In this document: one piece after another, positions 48,077 to 57,059 of the stretch
Layout of the letters: every line of letters begins with the position of its first letter
How positions within the stretch are numbered: the first letter of the stretch is position 1
Source of the DNA: Propionicimonas sp020161015
GTDB lineage: Bacteria; Actinomycetota; Actinomycetes; Propionibacteriales; Propionibacteriaceae
Direction: 5' to 3'
Assembly: GCF_964266745.1 (NCBI RefSeq)
Contig: NZ_CAXWGX010000026.1
Coordinates: forward strand, 248,001-312,000
Length of the DNA: 64,000 nucleotides
Program-made: the position numbers and the translations under genes
The notes under the pieces: generated by a model
Databases searched by the model: none
The model's input: the letters and a program-made list of their open reading frames with translations, nothing else
What the model was told of the DNA's origin: nothing

Positions 48077-49316
48077 GGACCACGCGCCGGGCCTGCTCGC
48101 CGGCGTCCACCCGGAACGGGGCGGACGCGGTGGGAGCGGCGGCCGGTGACACGGCGTACTCCCCGCGGAAGCCGCGGACGCCCAGCCGTCCGTCCGCGTC
48201 GGTGCGGGCCGGCGTGGGCGCGACCCACCACTGGCCCTTGAGCAGGTCCCGCAGCGCGTGGAAGGAGGGCTTCGCTGTGCCGTCCGCCCGGACCAGCCCG
48301 ATTGGGGCGCCGAGCCATGCGCCGCGGTCGGTGATGCCCCAGTAGGTGACCGCCTCGACCGCCGGATGGGAGAGCAGGCTGCGGTAGTGGCGCACCAGCT
48401 CGTCGGCCTGGCGGGCCTCGCCCTCGGGCGTGCTGGGCCAGGAGTCGACGACGTGGTCGTTCAGGTCGACGATGTGCGCGGGCATGAGCTCGCCGGAGAC
48501 CAGCGAACTCTCGGTGAAGTGCAGCGGCAGCCCGTACCGGGCGAACCGCTCCACGATGCCGAGCACCTCCTCCTCGCCGCGGTAGCCCTGGTGCATGTGG
48601 GTCTGGAGCCCGATGGCGTCGATCGGCACCCCGGCCTCGAGCAGCCCCTCGATGAGGCACTCGTAGGCGCTGGAGAGGTCGAAGTCGTTGATGAGCAGGG
48701 TGGCCGCCGGGTTGGCGGCGCGGGCCTCCTCGAAGGCCAGCCGGACGGCGGCGAAGCGTCCCCGGGCACGGGAGAAGCGGGTGACGGCGTTGTCCTCGGC
48801 GGTGAACACCGGCAGGATCACCACCTCGTTGATCGCGTCCCAGGTGTCGACGAGGCCACGGAAGTCACCGACCTCCCGCCGGACGCGCTCACGCAGGCGG
48901 CGCTCCACCTCGGCCACGGGCCGGTCGAGCAGCCACCGTGGCGCGAGGGTGTGCCAGACGAGCGGGTGGCCCTTGAGCCGGACGCCGTGCCCGGCGAACC
49001 AGCGGGCGGCTGCCTGCAACTCCGCCGTGCGCGGCGCGCCGGGGGTGGGCTCGAAGTCCCGCCAGTAGAACGGCAGCGTGGCGGTGTTGAACAGCTCCAG
49101 CCACTGTCGGGCGAGCTCGTCGTCACCGTCGGACGGATGACCGTTGGCGAGATCGACCAGGTCGAAGCCGATGTTGCCGAAGGCGAAGTCGTGGCGGCGC
49201 TGCGCCACGATGACGTCGGCGCCGCAGAGAGGGCGACCCTCCCCGTCCACGACCTGCACGACGGCCTGCCCCACCAGGTGGGCCGGGGTGGTGTCCGGCG
49301 CGCTGACCTGCTGCAC
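48039..49316 (-). CDS. GH10 family endo-1,4-beta-xylanase, no signal peptide
   Basis: A predicted glycoside hydrolase 10 of 425 aa. A short beta-rich segment (about 18-50, VQVVDGEGRPLCGADVIVAQRRHDFAFGN) precedes the barrel. The acid/base is Glu164 in TWDAINEV (normally WDVVNE), WHTLAP (121-126) is a subsite, and the nucleophile is Glu269 in LHFTESSL. There is no signal peptide or anchor, so it should be cytoplasmic and act on imported oligosaccharides. It follows the aldo-keto reductase gene by 12 bp on the same strand. GTG start without a strong ribosome site. Confidence 0.85.
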   Translation of the reverse strand: MQQVSAPDTTPAHLVGQAVVQVVDGEGRPLCGADVIVAQRRHDFAFGNIGFDLVDLANGHPSDGDDELARQWLELFNTATLPFYWRDFEPTPGAPRTAELQAAARWFAGHGVRLKGHPLVWHTLAPRWLLDRPVAEVERRLRERVRREVGDFRGLVDTWDAINEVVILPVFTAEDNAVTRFSRARGRFAAVRLAFEEARAANPAATLLINDFDLSSAYECLIEGLLEAGVPIDAIGLQTHMHQGYRGEEEVLGIVERFARYGLPLHFTESSLVSGELMPAHIVDLNDHVVDSWPSTPEGEARQADELVRHYRSLLSHPAVEAVTYWGITDRGAWLGAPIGLVRADGTAKPSFHALRDLLKGQWWVAPTPARTDADGRLGVRGFRGEYAVSPAAAPTASAPFRVDAGEQARRVVLSAGTASAAAGS

Positions 49317-49328
49317 GTTGAAGACCCG

Positions 49329-50369
49329 TCAGGCCCGGCTCGGGCCCTCCCACAGGTTGATGCCGCCGTCGGTGGCGTAGCCGTCGATCTCGGCCAGCTC
49401 CTTCTTGCTGAACGCCAGGCCGCGGAGCGCGTCCAGGCTGTTCTCGAGCTGGGCGACGCTGGAGGCGCCGATCAGCGCGGAGCTGACGCGCTTGTCCCGC
49501 AGCACCCAGGCGATGGCCAGTTGCGCGAGCGTCTGTCCGCGGCCCTTGGCGAACTCGTTCAGCGCCCGGATGTGGGCGAGGTTCACCTCGTTGAGCCAGT
49601 GCGTCGAGAAGGACTTGTTCTGTGCGGCCCGGGAGCCCTCCGGGATGCCGTCGAGGTACTTGTCGGTGAGCATGCCCTGGGCGAGCGGCGAGAACGCGAT
49701 GCACCCCAGCCCGGTCTCGTCGAGCGCGTCCAGCAGGTCACCCTCGATCCAGCGGTTGAGCATCGAGTAGGAGGGCTGGTGGATCACGAGTGGCGTCCCC
49801 AGGTCGCGGGCGATGGCGACCGCCTCCCGCGTCCGTGCCCCGGAGTAGGAGGAGATGCCGACGTACAGCGCCCGCCCGGACCGGACGGCGGTGTCCAGCG
49901 CCAGCATGGTCTCCTCCAGCGGCGTGCTGGGGTCGTAGTGGTGGTGGTAGAAGAGGTCCACGTAGTCGAGGCCCATCCGCTCCAGCGACTGGTCGAGGGA
50001 TGCCAGCAGGTACTTGCGGGACCCGAGGTCGCCGTACGGGCCGGGCCACATGTCCCAGCCTGCCTTGGTGGAGATGATCAGCTCGTCGCGGTAGGGACGG
50101 AAGTCCTCGCGGAAGTGGCGGCCGAAGTTCGTCTCCGCGGCGCCGTAGGGCGGGCCGTAGTTGTTGGCCAGGTCGAAGTGTGTGACGCCGAGCTCGAACG
50201 CCCTTCGCAGGGTCGCGCGCTGCGTGGCGAACGGGACGTCGTCGCCGAAGTTGTGCCACAGGCCCAGCGAGATGGCCGGCAGCCTGAGGCCGCTGCGGCC
50301 GACCTGGCGGTACGGCATGCGCCCGTCGTAGCGCTCGGGATCGGGACGGTAGGTGTCGAGGATCGGCAT
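49329..50369 (-). CDS. Aldo-keto reductase, YghZ/GpmR type
   Basis: A protein of 346 aa of the AKR14-like group (YghZ, reducing L-glyceraldehyde 3-phosphate and methylglyoxal). The tetrad is Asp66 (HFDLANNYG), Tyr71, Lys102 (STKAGW) and His142/143 (FYHHHYD). The late IGASSVAQLENSLDAL binds the adenine ribose phosphate of NADPH. The first gene of a two-gene unit with the xylanase. A TAGGAT at 50397-50402 would give a ~21-base leader. Detoxification or sugar reduction are both possible. Confidence 0.9.
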   Translation of the reverse strand: MPILDTYRPDPERYDGRMPYRQVGRSGLRLPAISLGLWHNFGDDVPFATQRATLRRAFELGVTHFDLANNYGPPYGAAETNFGRHFREDFRPYRDELIISTKAGWDMWPGPYGDLGSRKYLLASLDQSLERMGLDYVDLFYHHHYDPSTPLEETMLALDTAVRSGRALYVGISSYSGARTREAVAIARDLGTPLVIHQPSYSMLNRWIEGDLLDALDETGLGCIAFSPLAQGMLTDKYLDGIPEGSRAAQNKSFSTHWLNEVNLAHIRALNEFAKGRGQTLAQLAIAWVLRDKRVSSALIGASSVAQLENSLDALRGLAFSKKELAEIDGYATDGGINLWEGPSRA

Positions 50370-50465
50370 TGATCTGGCCTTTCTTGGTCCTCCCTGATCC
50401 TAGGCCTCCGGGAGGCGCGTTGCGTCCGCTCGTTCGCGCCGGTGCGCCGTCCCTTCCCTCCTCCT

Positions 50466-50533
50466 CGAGGGCCAGCCTTGTGGCCGAGGGCCACGACGCC
50501 GGTGCTGGCCCTCGGCGTCAACGCTGGCCCTCG
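50466..50533. repeat. 68-bp nested palindrome, family A copy 4
   Basis: Outer arms at 50466-50480 and 50519-50533, with one mismatch (CAACG for CAAGG). It lies between sdaA and the aldo-keto reductase. Degenerate GGCTGGCCCTCG pieces continue to about 50610. Confidence 0.9.
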
Positions 50534-50652
50534 CGCGTGGGGGCTGGCCCTCGCGGGGGGCGGGTGCCCGTGTGGGGCGGTGGCCCGTGGGGGAGGCTGG
50601 CCCTCGGTGGGCGTCTTGATGGGAGACGGGGGGCCGGGTGGACGGGGGCGCC

Positions 50653-52026
50653 TCAGCACTCGATGACGTTGAGGGCGAGGCCGCCGCGGGCGGTCTCCTT
50701 GTACTTCACGCTCATGTCGGCGCCGGTCTGGCGCATCGTCTTCAGCACCGAGTCGAGGCTGACGATGTGACGGCCGTCGCCGCGCAGTGCCGTCCGGGCG
50801 GCGGTGACCGCCTTCACCGCCGCGATCGCGTTCCGCTCGATGCACGGGATCTGGACGAGCCCGCCCACCGGGTCGCAGGTGAGTCCGAGGTTGTGCTCCA
50901 TGCCGATCTCCGCGGCGTTCTCGACCTGACCCGGCGTCCCGCCCAGGACGGACGCCATGCCGCCGGCGGCCATGGAGCAGGCGGCCCCGATCTCTCCCTG
51001 GCAGCCGACCTCGGCGCCACTGATCGACGCGAGCTCCTTGATCACGACGCCGATGGCGCCGGCGGTGAGCAGGAAGCGGACGACCCCCTCGTCGCTCGCC
51101 CCGTGCACGAAGCGGCGGTAGTACATCAGCAGAGCCGGTACTACGCCGGCCGCACCGTTGGTCGGTGCGGTCACCACGCGCCCCCCGGCCGCGTTCTCCT
51201 CGTTCACCGCCAGGGCGTAGAGGGTGATCCAGTCCATGCCGCGTAGCGGGTCGCCGGTGTCGGTCTCCACCTGGAGGCGGTGCAGCAGCTCGGGCGCCCG
51301 CCGTCGCACCTTCAGCCCGCCGGGCAGCACCCCCTCGGTGGTCATGCCGTGGTGGATGCACTCCTGCATCACGTCCCACACGTGCAGCAGGCCGGCGTCG
51401 ATCTCCGCGTCCGTGCGCCAGGACCGCTCGTTCTCGCGCATCAGCCGCGCCACCGAGAAACCTGTCGCCGCGCAGTGCGCGAGGAGTTCCTCCCCGCTCC
51501 GGAACCGGTAGGGCAGCGCCGTCGCGTCGGCGACGATCCGGCCCGGACCGGTCTCGGACTCGTCGAGCACGAACCCGCCGCCCACCGAGTAGTAGGTCCG
51601 CTGCGCCAGCTCGGCGCCCGCGGCGTCGCGCGCGGTGAACAGCATCCCGTTGGAGTGGACGGGCAGCGTGCGGCGCCGGTGGAGCACCAGATCCTCTTCG
51701 GGGTCGAAGGCGATCGTGGGGCCGCCGGCGAGGGTGAGGAACCGGGTGTCGCGGACCGCGTCCACGAGCGGGCGGACGGACGGCGGGTCGACCGTCTCCG
51801 GGTCCTCGCCCATCAGCCCGAGGACGACCGCCGCCACGCTACCGTGGCCGTGCCCGGTGGCCCCGAGTGAGCCGAAGAGCTCCACCCGCACCGAGCCGAC
51901 CCGCTCGAGGTGCCCGCCGTCGGCGAGGGCGGCCACGAACCGCCGCGCGGCCTTCATCGGCCCGACGGTGTGCGAGGAGGACGGTCCGATGCCGACCCGG
52001 AACAGATCGAAGACGCTCAGCGCCAT
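50653..52026 (-). CDS. sdaA: L-serine ammonia-lyase (iron-sulfur)
   Basis: Single-chain SdaA (457 aa) deaminates L-serine to pyruvate with a [4Fe-4S] cluster. IGPSSSHTVGPMKAA (13-27) opens the beta domain; GAEVGCQGEIG, GLTCDPVGGLVQIPC supply the three cluster cysteines. The protein ends NVIEC: a terminal Cys that in type 2 enzymes is known to reach back into the active site as the fourth ligand until substrate binds. The ATG has TAGGGT ending 6 bases upstream. Confidence 0.96.
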   Translation of the reverse strand: MALSVFDLFRVGIGPSSSHTVGPMKAARRFVAALADGGHLERVGSVRVELFGSLGATGHGHGSVAAVVLGLMGEDPETVDPPSVRPLVDAVRDTRFLTLAGGPTIAFDPEEDLVLHRRRTLPVHSNGMLFTARDAAGAELAQRTYYSVGGGFVLDESETGPGRIVADATALPYRFRSGEELLAHCAATGFSVARLMRENERSWRTDAEIDAGLLHVWDVMQECIHHGMTTEGVLPGGLKVRRRAPELLHRLQVETDTGDPLRGMDWITLYALAVNEENAAGGRVVTAPTNGAAGVVPALLMYYRRFVHGASDEGVVRFLLTAGAIGVVIKELASISGAEVGCQGEIGAACSMAAGGMASVLGGTPGQVENAAEIGMEHNLGLTCDPVGGLVQIPCIERNAIAAVKAVTAARTALRGDGRHIVSLDSVLKTMRQTGADMSVKYKETARGGLALNVIEC

Positions 52027-52032
52027 GCTCCG

Positions 52033-52038
52033 ACCCTA
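52033..52038 (-). promoter_or_regulatory. Leaderless -10 (TAGGGT) of sdaA
   Basis: TAGGGT on the minus strand ends 6 bases before the sdaA ATG. Confidence 0.55.
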
Positions 52039-52104
52039 GTCCCCGTCCGGCGCCGGCGCCCGCAGCCCCGGAGCACCCGTCCCGGGCCTCCCGCGCGCAC
52101 CGGC

Positions 52105-52110
52105 CACAAT
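52105..52110 (+). promoter_or_regulatory. Possible leaderless -10 (CACAAT) of PIN gene
   Basis: CACAAT ends 6 bases before the ATG at 52117. Confidence 0.35.
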
Positions 52111-52116
52111 GGGTGC

Positions 52117-52542
52117 ATGACCCGCTACGCGATCGATGCCGGCACCGCGCTGCGCCTGGTGGGCGACGGCGCCCGGGCCCCCGAGGACCACCAGTTGGTG
52201 GGCCCGTCCCGGCTGCGCTCCGACGTCATGGTGAGGCTCTACGCGATGGTGCGCTCCGGCGAACTGGACGACGCCGTGGCCCGGGTGCTGCTGGACCGGC
52301 TCGCCTCGTTGCGGATCCGCCTGCTGGGTGACCGGGTCTCCCGCGCGGTGGCGTGGACGATCGCCCGCGACCACGGCTGGGACGACCCCGGCCCGGCCGA
52401 GTACCTGGCCGTGGCGAGGCTCCAGGCCGATCGCCTGGTGACGACGGACGCGACGCTCGCTGCCGCTGCGGACGTCCCCGTCGCGCCGATCGAAGAGCTC
52501 TACGGGCCGCCGGGGGAGTCCGGCGGGGGAACGGGGAACTGA
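52117..52542 (+). CDS. PIN-domain protein, no visible antitoxin
   Basis: A 141-aa PIN-like fold: RYAIDAGTALRLV at the start gives the first acidic residue (Asp7), and ADRLVTTDATLAAAADV near the end gives the TTD block typical of VapC nucleases. The middle GDRVSRAVAWTIARDHGWDDPGPAEYLAVARLQ also fits, with Asp/Glu at the expected third site. VapC toxins usually have an upstream antitoxin; none is present here (upstream is divergent sdaA). It overlaps the DUF2207-like gene by one base. It may be a solitary nuclease or not a toxin. Confidence 0.72.
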   Translation: MTRYAIDAGTALRLVGDGARAPEDHQLVGPSRLRSDVMVRLYAMVRSGELDDAVARVLLDRLASLRIRLLGDRVSRAVAWTIARDHGWDDPGPAEYLAVARLQADRLVTTDATLAAAADVPVAPIEELYGPPGESGGGTGN

Positions 52543-53684
52543 TGGAGATCCTGATCGCCCTGGTGATGGTCGGGGCTGCGGTCGGCGTGCTCGTCGCCGC
52601 GCGCCGGGCCGACCGGGACGAGGTGTTCGCCGGGCTGACCCCGGGACTGCTGCCGGCCCCGGGGCAGGAGGTCGAGCGGCGGCCGTTGGAGGGCGCGGGA
52701 CCGCCGGTCGCGGTGCGCTTCGAGCCGCCAGCGGGCCTGCGCCCGGCCGAGGCCGGCGTCGTCGTGGACTCCCGGTACGACCCGGTCGAGCTCTCGGCCA
52801 CCCTGATCGACCTCGCCACGAGGGGCTGGCTGGTGCTGCACCCCGTGCCGGGTGCGGCCACGCCCGCGGGCCCCACTCCGCCGTCGGACTGGGAACTCCA
52901 CCGCGTCGAGCCCGCGCCGGACGAGCCGCTGGGTGCCACCGAGCGGGCCGTGCTGGACGCGGTCTTCGCCGACGGCCCCCGGACCACCCTGGCGCGGGTG
53001 CGCGCCGACCACCGGCTCGGCGCGGCCATGGCCGTGCTGGAGGCCGACGTCGAGCGGCGCGGCTGGTTCCGCGAGCGGGGCTGGCCGGCGATGGTGCGCC
53101 CGGCGGGCGCGGTCGTGGTGCTGCTCGGTGGCTGGCTCTGGGTGACCGGCGGCCCGGTCGCCGGACTCGCCACCGTTGCCGCCGGCGCGCTGCTGCTGTT
53201 CGCACCTCGTCGACAGGGCCGCCCGCTCACGGCGGAGGGGTCCGCCGCACGCACGCAGGCGCTCGGCTTCCGGCAGTACCTCGCCACGGCGGAGGCCGAC
53301 CAGCTCCGCTTCGAGGCCGGCATCGACCGGTTCAGCCGCTACCTGCCGTGGGCGATGGTGTTCGGCGTCGTCGACCACTGGCGCCAGGTCTTCGCGGACG
53401 CGCTGCGCGCCGATCCCGACGCGCTCGCCGGCCTGCCCGCCTTCGGCTGGCTGGCGGTGGACGATGTGCTGACCACCGTCCTGCTGCTCGACCTGCTCGA
53501 CGGCGGGCTGTTCGACAGCCTGGCCGGTGACTTCGGCGGTCTCGACGGCTTCGACGGCGCCGCCCTGGACGCAGCGGACGCGTCCGTCGCCGACGGCGGG
53601 GACGGCTCCGGCTGGGGCGGCTTCGACGGGTGGGGCGACGGCGGCGGCTTCGGCGACGGCGGCGGGTTCGACTTCGGCGACTAG
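52542..53684 (+). CDS. DUF2207-like membrane protein lacking the N-terminal domain
   Basis: A 380-aa protein with one N-terminal helix (2-20), a cytoplasmic domain with GLRPAEAGVVVDSRYDPVELSATLIDLATRGWLVL (about 67-101, DUF2207 core), two close helices (~185-225), another soluble domain, and a Gly/Asp/Phe-rich end (GFGDGGGFDFGD). DUF2207 proteins normally carry a ~200-residue extracellular domain in front; it is absent here, so this is a short form rather than an obvious truncation. Function unknown. Confidence 0.75.
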   Translation: MEILIALVMVGAAVGVLVAARRADRDEVFAGLTPGLLPAPGQEVERRPLEGAGPPVAVRFEPPAGLRPAEAGVVVDSRYDPVELSATLIDLATRGWLVLHPVPGAATPAGPTPPSDWELHRVEPAPDEPLGATERAVLDAVFADGPRTTLARVRADHRLGAAMAVLEADVERRGWFRERGWPAMVRPAGAVVVLLGGWLWVTGGPVAGLATVAAGALLLFAPRRQGRPLTAEGSAARTQALGFRQYLATAEADQLRFEAGIDRFSRYLPWAMVFGVVDHWRQVFADALRADPDALAGLPAFGWLAVDDVLTTVLLLDLLDGGLFDSLAGDFGGLDGFDGAALDAADASVADGGDGSGWGGFDGWGDGGGFGDGGGFDFGD

Positions 53685-53687
53685 GGA

Positions 53688-53727
53688 CGCGGGCGTCGAG
53701 GGCGCGGCGGTCGACGTCGGGCCCGCG
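53688..53727 (+). terminator. Nested stem-loop after DUF2207-like gene
   Basis: CGCGGGC (53688-53694) pairs with GCCCGCG (53721-53727); inside, GTCGA pairs with TCGAC. It begins 4 bp after the stop. Confidence 0.55.
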
Positions 53728-53843
53728 GCGGCGAGGACGGGGCCGGCCAGAGCCCGACGTCCTCCTCGCGGTGCTGCGCGGATCGTCCCCGCGGACGACC
53801 CGGTCCGCCGACAGGGAGGACGCGCGGGGCCCCGTCCGGTTCC

Positions 53844-53849
53844 TAGCGT
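53844..53849 (+). promoter_or_regulatory. Leaderless -10 (TAGCGT) of MacB-type ABC operon
   Basis: TAGCGT ends 6 bases before the GTG at 53856. Confidence 0.55.
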
Positions 53850-53855
53850 GGCACC

Positions 53856-54605
53856 GTGACCATCTCTGCTCCGACCCTGCCCGACCAGATTGCCGCGGCG
53901 ACCGACCTGACCAAGACCTACGGCGCGGGTGAGGCCGCCGTGCACGCCCTCGACGGCGTGACCGTCGGCTTCGAACGCGGCTCGTTCACCGCCATCATGG
54001 GACCGTCCGGCTCCGGCAAGTCCACCCTCATGCACTGCCTGGCCGGGCTCGACCGGCCGACCTCGGGCGATGTCGAGCTGGGCGGGAGGACGATCACCCG
54101 CCTCACCGAGCGCGAGCTGACCGCGGTGCGCCGCGACCACGTCGGCTTCGTCTTCCAGGCGTTCAACCTGCTGCCCACCCTCACGGCGGAGCAGAACATC
54201 GTGCTGCCGCTCGACCTCGCCGGACGCCGTCCCGACGCCGGCCTGCTGGCCGAGCTGGTCTCGTCCCTGGGGCTCGAGCGCCGCCTGCGGCACCTGCCGT
54301 CCCAGCTCTCCGGGGGCCAGCAGCAGCGCGTGGCCATCGCCCGGGCGCTGATCTCGCGTCCCGCCGTCGTGTTCGCCGACGAGCCGACCGGCGCCCTCGA
54401 CTCCACGTCCAGCCACCAGTTGCTGGAATACCTGCGCCACACCAGCCAGGCGTATGCGCAGACGATCGTGATGGTCACCCACGACCCGAACGCCGCGGCG
54501 TACGCCGACCGCACGCTGTTGCTCAGCGACGGCCGGATCGTCGACGACCTCGTCGCGCCGACGGCCGACACGGTGCTGGCCGCGATGAAGCGGCTGGGGT
54601 CCTGA
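53856..54605 (+). CDS. ABC transporter ATPase, MacB/LolD type
   Basis: A 249-aa ATPase. Walker A GPSGSGKST (~49-57), FVFQAFNLLPTLTAEQN as the Q-loop typical of the lipoprotein/macrolide group, signature LSGGQQQRV, Walker B VVFADEPTGALD and VTHDP. It pairs with the large FtsX-domain permease that follows with a one-base overlap. Such pairs act as mechanotransmission exporters or lipid/peptide-resistance pumps. No two-component genes adjoin, unlike many Bce-type systems. Confidence 0.93.
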   Translation: MTISAPTLPDQIAAATDLTKTYGAGEAAVHALDGVTVGFERGSFTAIMGPSGSGKSTLMHCLAGLDRPTSGDVELGGRTITRLTERELTAVRRDHVGFVFQAFNLLPTLTAEQNIVLPLDLAGRRPDAGLLAELVSSLGLERRLRHLPSQLSGGQQQRVAIARALISRPAVVFADEPTGALDSTSSHQLLEYLRHTSQAYAQTIVMVTHDPNAAAYADRTLLLSDGRIVDDLVAPTADTVLAAMKRLGS

Positions 54606-57040
54606 TGCTGCGCCAGGCATGGTCGGAGGTGCGCCACCACCCGGGCCGGTTCCTCTCCACGATCCTCGCGATCGCGATCTCGGTGGCGTTCCTCAGCGGA
54701 TCCGCCGTCCTCGTCGCCACCGAGGGACGGGCCCAGGGCAAGGCCATGAACGTGTCGATGGCCGTGGCCGACGTCGTGGTCAGCGTCCCCCGGGACACCG
54801 CGGTGGCCGGCGTCGGCGACGTGATCGCCGCCACCGCGGGCGTGGCCGCGTTCGCCCCCGTGCTCAGCGAGTCGGAGGTCGTGAGCTCCGGCGTGGTCTC
54901 GCAGGCCCTGCAACTGGTGAACGTCCCACCCGCGGAACTGCGCTGGGCGAACCTCACCGCAGGGCGCTGGCCGACGGCCGCAGACGAGGTCGCCCTCAGC
55001 GGTGGTGCTGCGGGCGCACTCGGCGTCGTGGTCGGTGGGCCGCTCACCCTCGAGGGCCGCGACCAGACGGTGAGGGTGGTGGGCATCACCGACGAGCCGA
55101 GCGGGCTGTTCGTCAAGACCGGCTACGCCGCGGACGCGCGCTTCGCGCAGGCCGGCGCGACGGCGGAGACGGCGTCCACCTGGGTGGTCCGGGCCGCCCA
55201 GGGGGTGGACGCGGACACCCTGTCCGGGCGCCTCGACGGTGCGCTGAAGACGCTCTCCCCCGCACTCTCCGCGAAGCCGGCCGCCGGCGTCCGCGCCGAG
55301 GCGGTGGCGAAGCTCGCCAAGGACTTCGACGTGTTCGCCAACGTGCTGTGGGCCTTCGCCGTGGTGTCGCTGGTGGTCGGCATGATCACGATCGCGAACA
55401 CGTTCTCGATCACGCTCGCGCAGCGTCGCCGCCAGATCGGGCTGCTGCGGGCCGTCGGGGCCTCCGGTGGCCAGGTGCGCCGCCGGTTCGGGTTCGAGGC
55501 GGTGCTGCTGGGCGTCGCCGGTTCCGTGCTCGGCCTCGGCCTCGGCATCGGGATCGCCGTCGCGGAGACCGCCTGGAGCACGGCCCTGTTCTGGGGGCTC
55601 AGCCTGCCGGCGGGGCAGCTCGCCCTCGCGGTGGGACTCGGCATCCTGGCCACCGTCGTGGCGGCGTCCGTGCCGATCCTGCGGGGCGCGCGGGTGGCGC
55701 CGCTGGAGGCGCTCCAGCCGGTGCTCACCGGTGAGGAGCGGCGGCGGGCGTCCGTGGCACGGGCGGTGGTGTGCGGCCTGCTCCTCCTGGCCGGCCTCGG
55801 GCTGGCCGCGCTGTCGGTGGCCGCGCCCAACCCCAACGCGCTGCTCATCGCCATCGGCGCGGGGGCGCTGATCTCGGTCGGCGTGCTCTTCGGCGGTCCC
55901 CTCTTCGTCCCGTCGCTGCTGTCCGCGTCCGGGCGCCTCTTCCGCCGGACGGGGACGGTGCCGCGGCTGGCTGCGGGCAACGCCGAGCGGAACCCGCGGC
56001 GGGCGACCGCGACGGCCACGGCCCTGATGCTGGCGGTGGGGCTGATGGTCACCCTGCAGGTCGCGACGGCGAGCGTCCGGCTGACCGTCCTCGATCAGCT
56101 CGCGCAGCACTACCCGGTGGACCTCCAGGTCTCCTGGGGCGACGCGGACGGCGGCGTCGGCGCGATCCCGCACGACGTGGCCGCCCGGCTGGACCGCGTC
56201 CCCGGCGTGGAAGGGAGCGTGCGCCTGGCCGCGGCCACCGGCTCGGTGGGCGAGCACCCGCTCACCCTGCTGGGCTGGGACGCGCGGATCCCGGACGTGA
56301 CCGGGGTCGACGACCGGGTCGGCGACGACCGCGTGCTGGTGAGCCCCTACCTCGCCGAGGACCTGCCGGCCACCGTCACCGTGAAGGGCCCCACCGGCCC
56401 GGTAGAGCTCACCGTGGTGGCCTCCCAGCTGACCGGCTACGAGCAGGCCATGGTCAGCGCGGCGACCCTCTCGCGGCTCTCGGCGCCGATGGCGGGTGCG
56501 GTGATGTGGCTGTCGGTCCCCGACCGCGGACGGGCCGTCGACGTCATGGTCGCGGTGAACCGGATCGTCGGCTCCGGCGACCGGCTCAGCGGGTCGGTGG
56601 TCGAGGCGGCACTGTACGAGCAGGTGATGGACCTGCTCCTCGCGATCACCACCGGGCTCCTTGCCGTGGCCGTGCTGATCGCCCTGATCGGCGTGAGCAA
56701 CACCCTCAGCCTGTCGGTGATGGAGCGCACGCGGGAGTCGGCGCTGCTGCGCGCGCTCGGGCTCCAGGCCCGCTCGCTGCGGGTCATGCTGCTGATCGAG
56801 GCGCTGCAGGTCGCCGTCGTCGGGATCGTCGTCGGTGTCGTGGCGGGCGCAGGGTTCGGCTGGCTCGCGGTGACGGCCCTCGGCCGCAGCGGCGGGTTCG
56901 ACACGGTGCGCTTCGCCGTCGACGTGCCGACGACGGCGGGCATGGTCGGGGTGGCGGTGCTGGCCGCGGCGCTGGCGTCCGTCCTGCCCGGACGGCGGGC
57001 AGCGACCGCGGCACCCACGGAGGCGCTGGCCGACATCTGA
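54605..57040 (+). CDS. FtsX-domain ABC permease (MacB/DevC superfamily)
   Basis: A protein of 811 aa with the ten-helix layout of actinobacterial FtsX/MacB permeases: one N-terminal helix, a ~220-residue extracellular domain, a three-helix block (~250-400, ITIANTFSITLAQRRRQIGLLRAVGA), two central helices, a second extracellular domain (~500-660), and a final block with GVSNTLSLSVMERTRESALLRALGLQ. Both FtsX blocks carry the coupling-helix ER/Q..GLLRA(L/V)G motif for the ATPase. Cargo unknown. Confidence 0.9.
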   Translation: MLRQAWSEVRHHPGRFLSTILAIAISVAFLSGSAVLVATEGRAQGKAMNVSMAVADVVVSVPRDTAVAGVGDVIAATAGVAAFAPVLSESEVVSSGVVSQALQLVNVPPAELRWANLTAGRWPTAADEVALSGGAAGALGVVVGGPLTLEGRDQTVRVVGITDEPSGLFVKTGYAADARFAQAGATAETASTWVVRAAQGVDADTLSGRLDGALKTLSPALSAKPAAGVRAEAVAKLAKDFDVFANVLWAFAVVSLVVGMITIANTFSITLAQRRRQIGLLRAVGASGGQVRRRFGFEAVLLGVAGSVLGLGLGIGIAVAETAWSTALFWGLSLPAGQLALAVGLGILATVVAASVPILRGARVAPLEALQPVLTGEERRRASVARAVVCGLLLLAGLGLAALSVAAPNPNALLIAIGAGALISVGVLFGGPLFVPSLLSASGRLFRRTGTVPRLAAGNAERNPRRATATATALMLAVGLMVTLQVATASVRLTVLDQLAQHYPVDLQVSWGDADGGVGAIPHDVAARLDRVPGVEGSVRLAAATGSVGEHPLTLLGWDARIPDVTGVDDRVGDDRVLVSPYLAEDLPATVTVKGPTGPVELTVVASQLTGYEQAMVSAATLSRLSAPMAGAVMWLSVPDRGRAVDVMVAVNRIVGSGDRLSGSVVEAALYEQVMDLLLAITTGLLAVAVLIALIGVSNTLSLSVMERTRESALLRALGLQARSLRVMLLIEALQVAVVGIVVGVVAGAGFGWLAVTALGRSGGFDTVRFAVDVPTTAGMVGVAVLAAALASVLPGRRAATAAPTEALADI

Positions 57041-57046
57041 ACGGCC

Positions 57047-57052
57047 TAGCAT
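57047..57052 (+). promoter_or_regulatory. Leaderless -10 (TAGCAT) of GNAT gene
   Basis: TAGCAT ends 7 bases before the ATG at 57060 and contains the alternative ATG at 57051, which argues for the later start. Confidence 0.5.
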
Positions 57053-57059
57053 GACGGCC

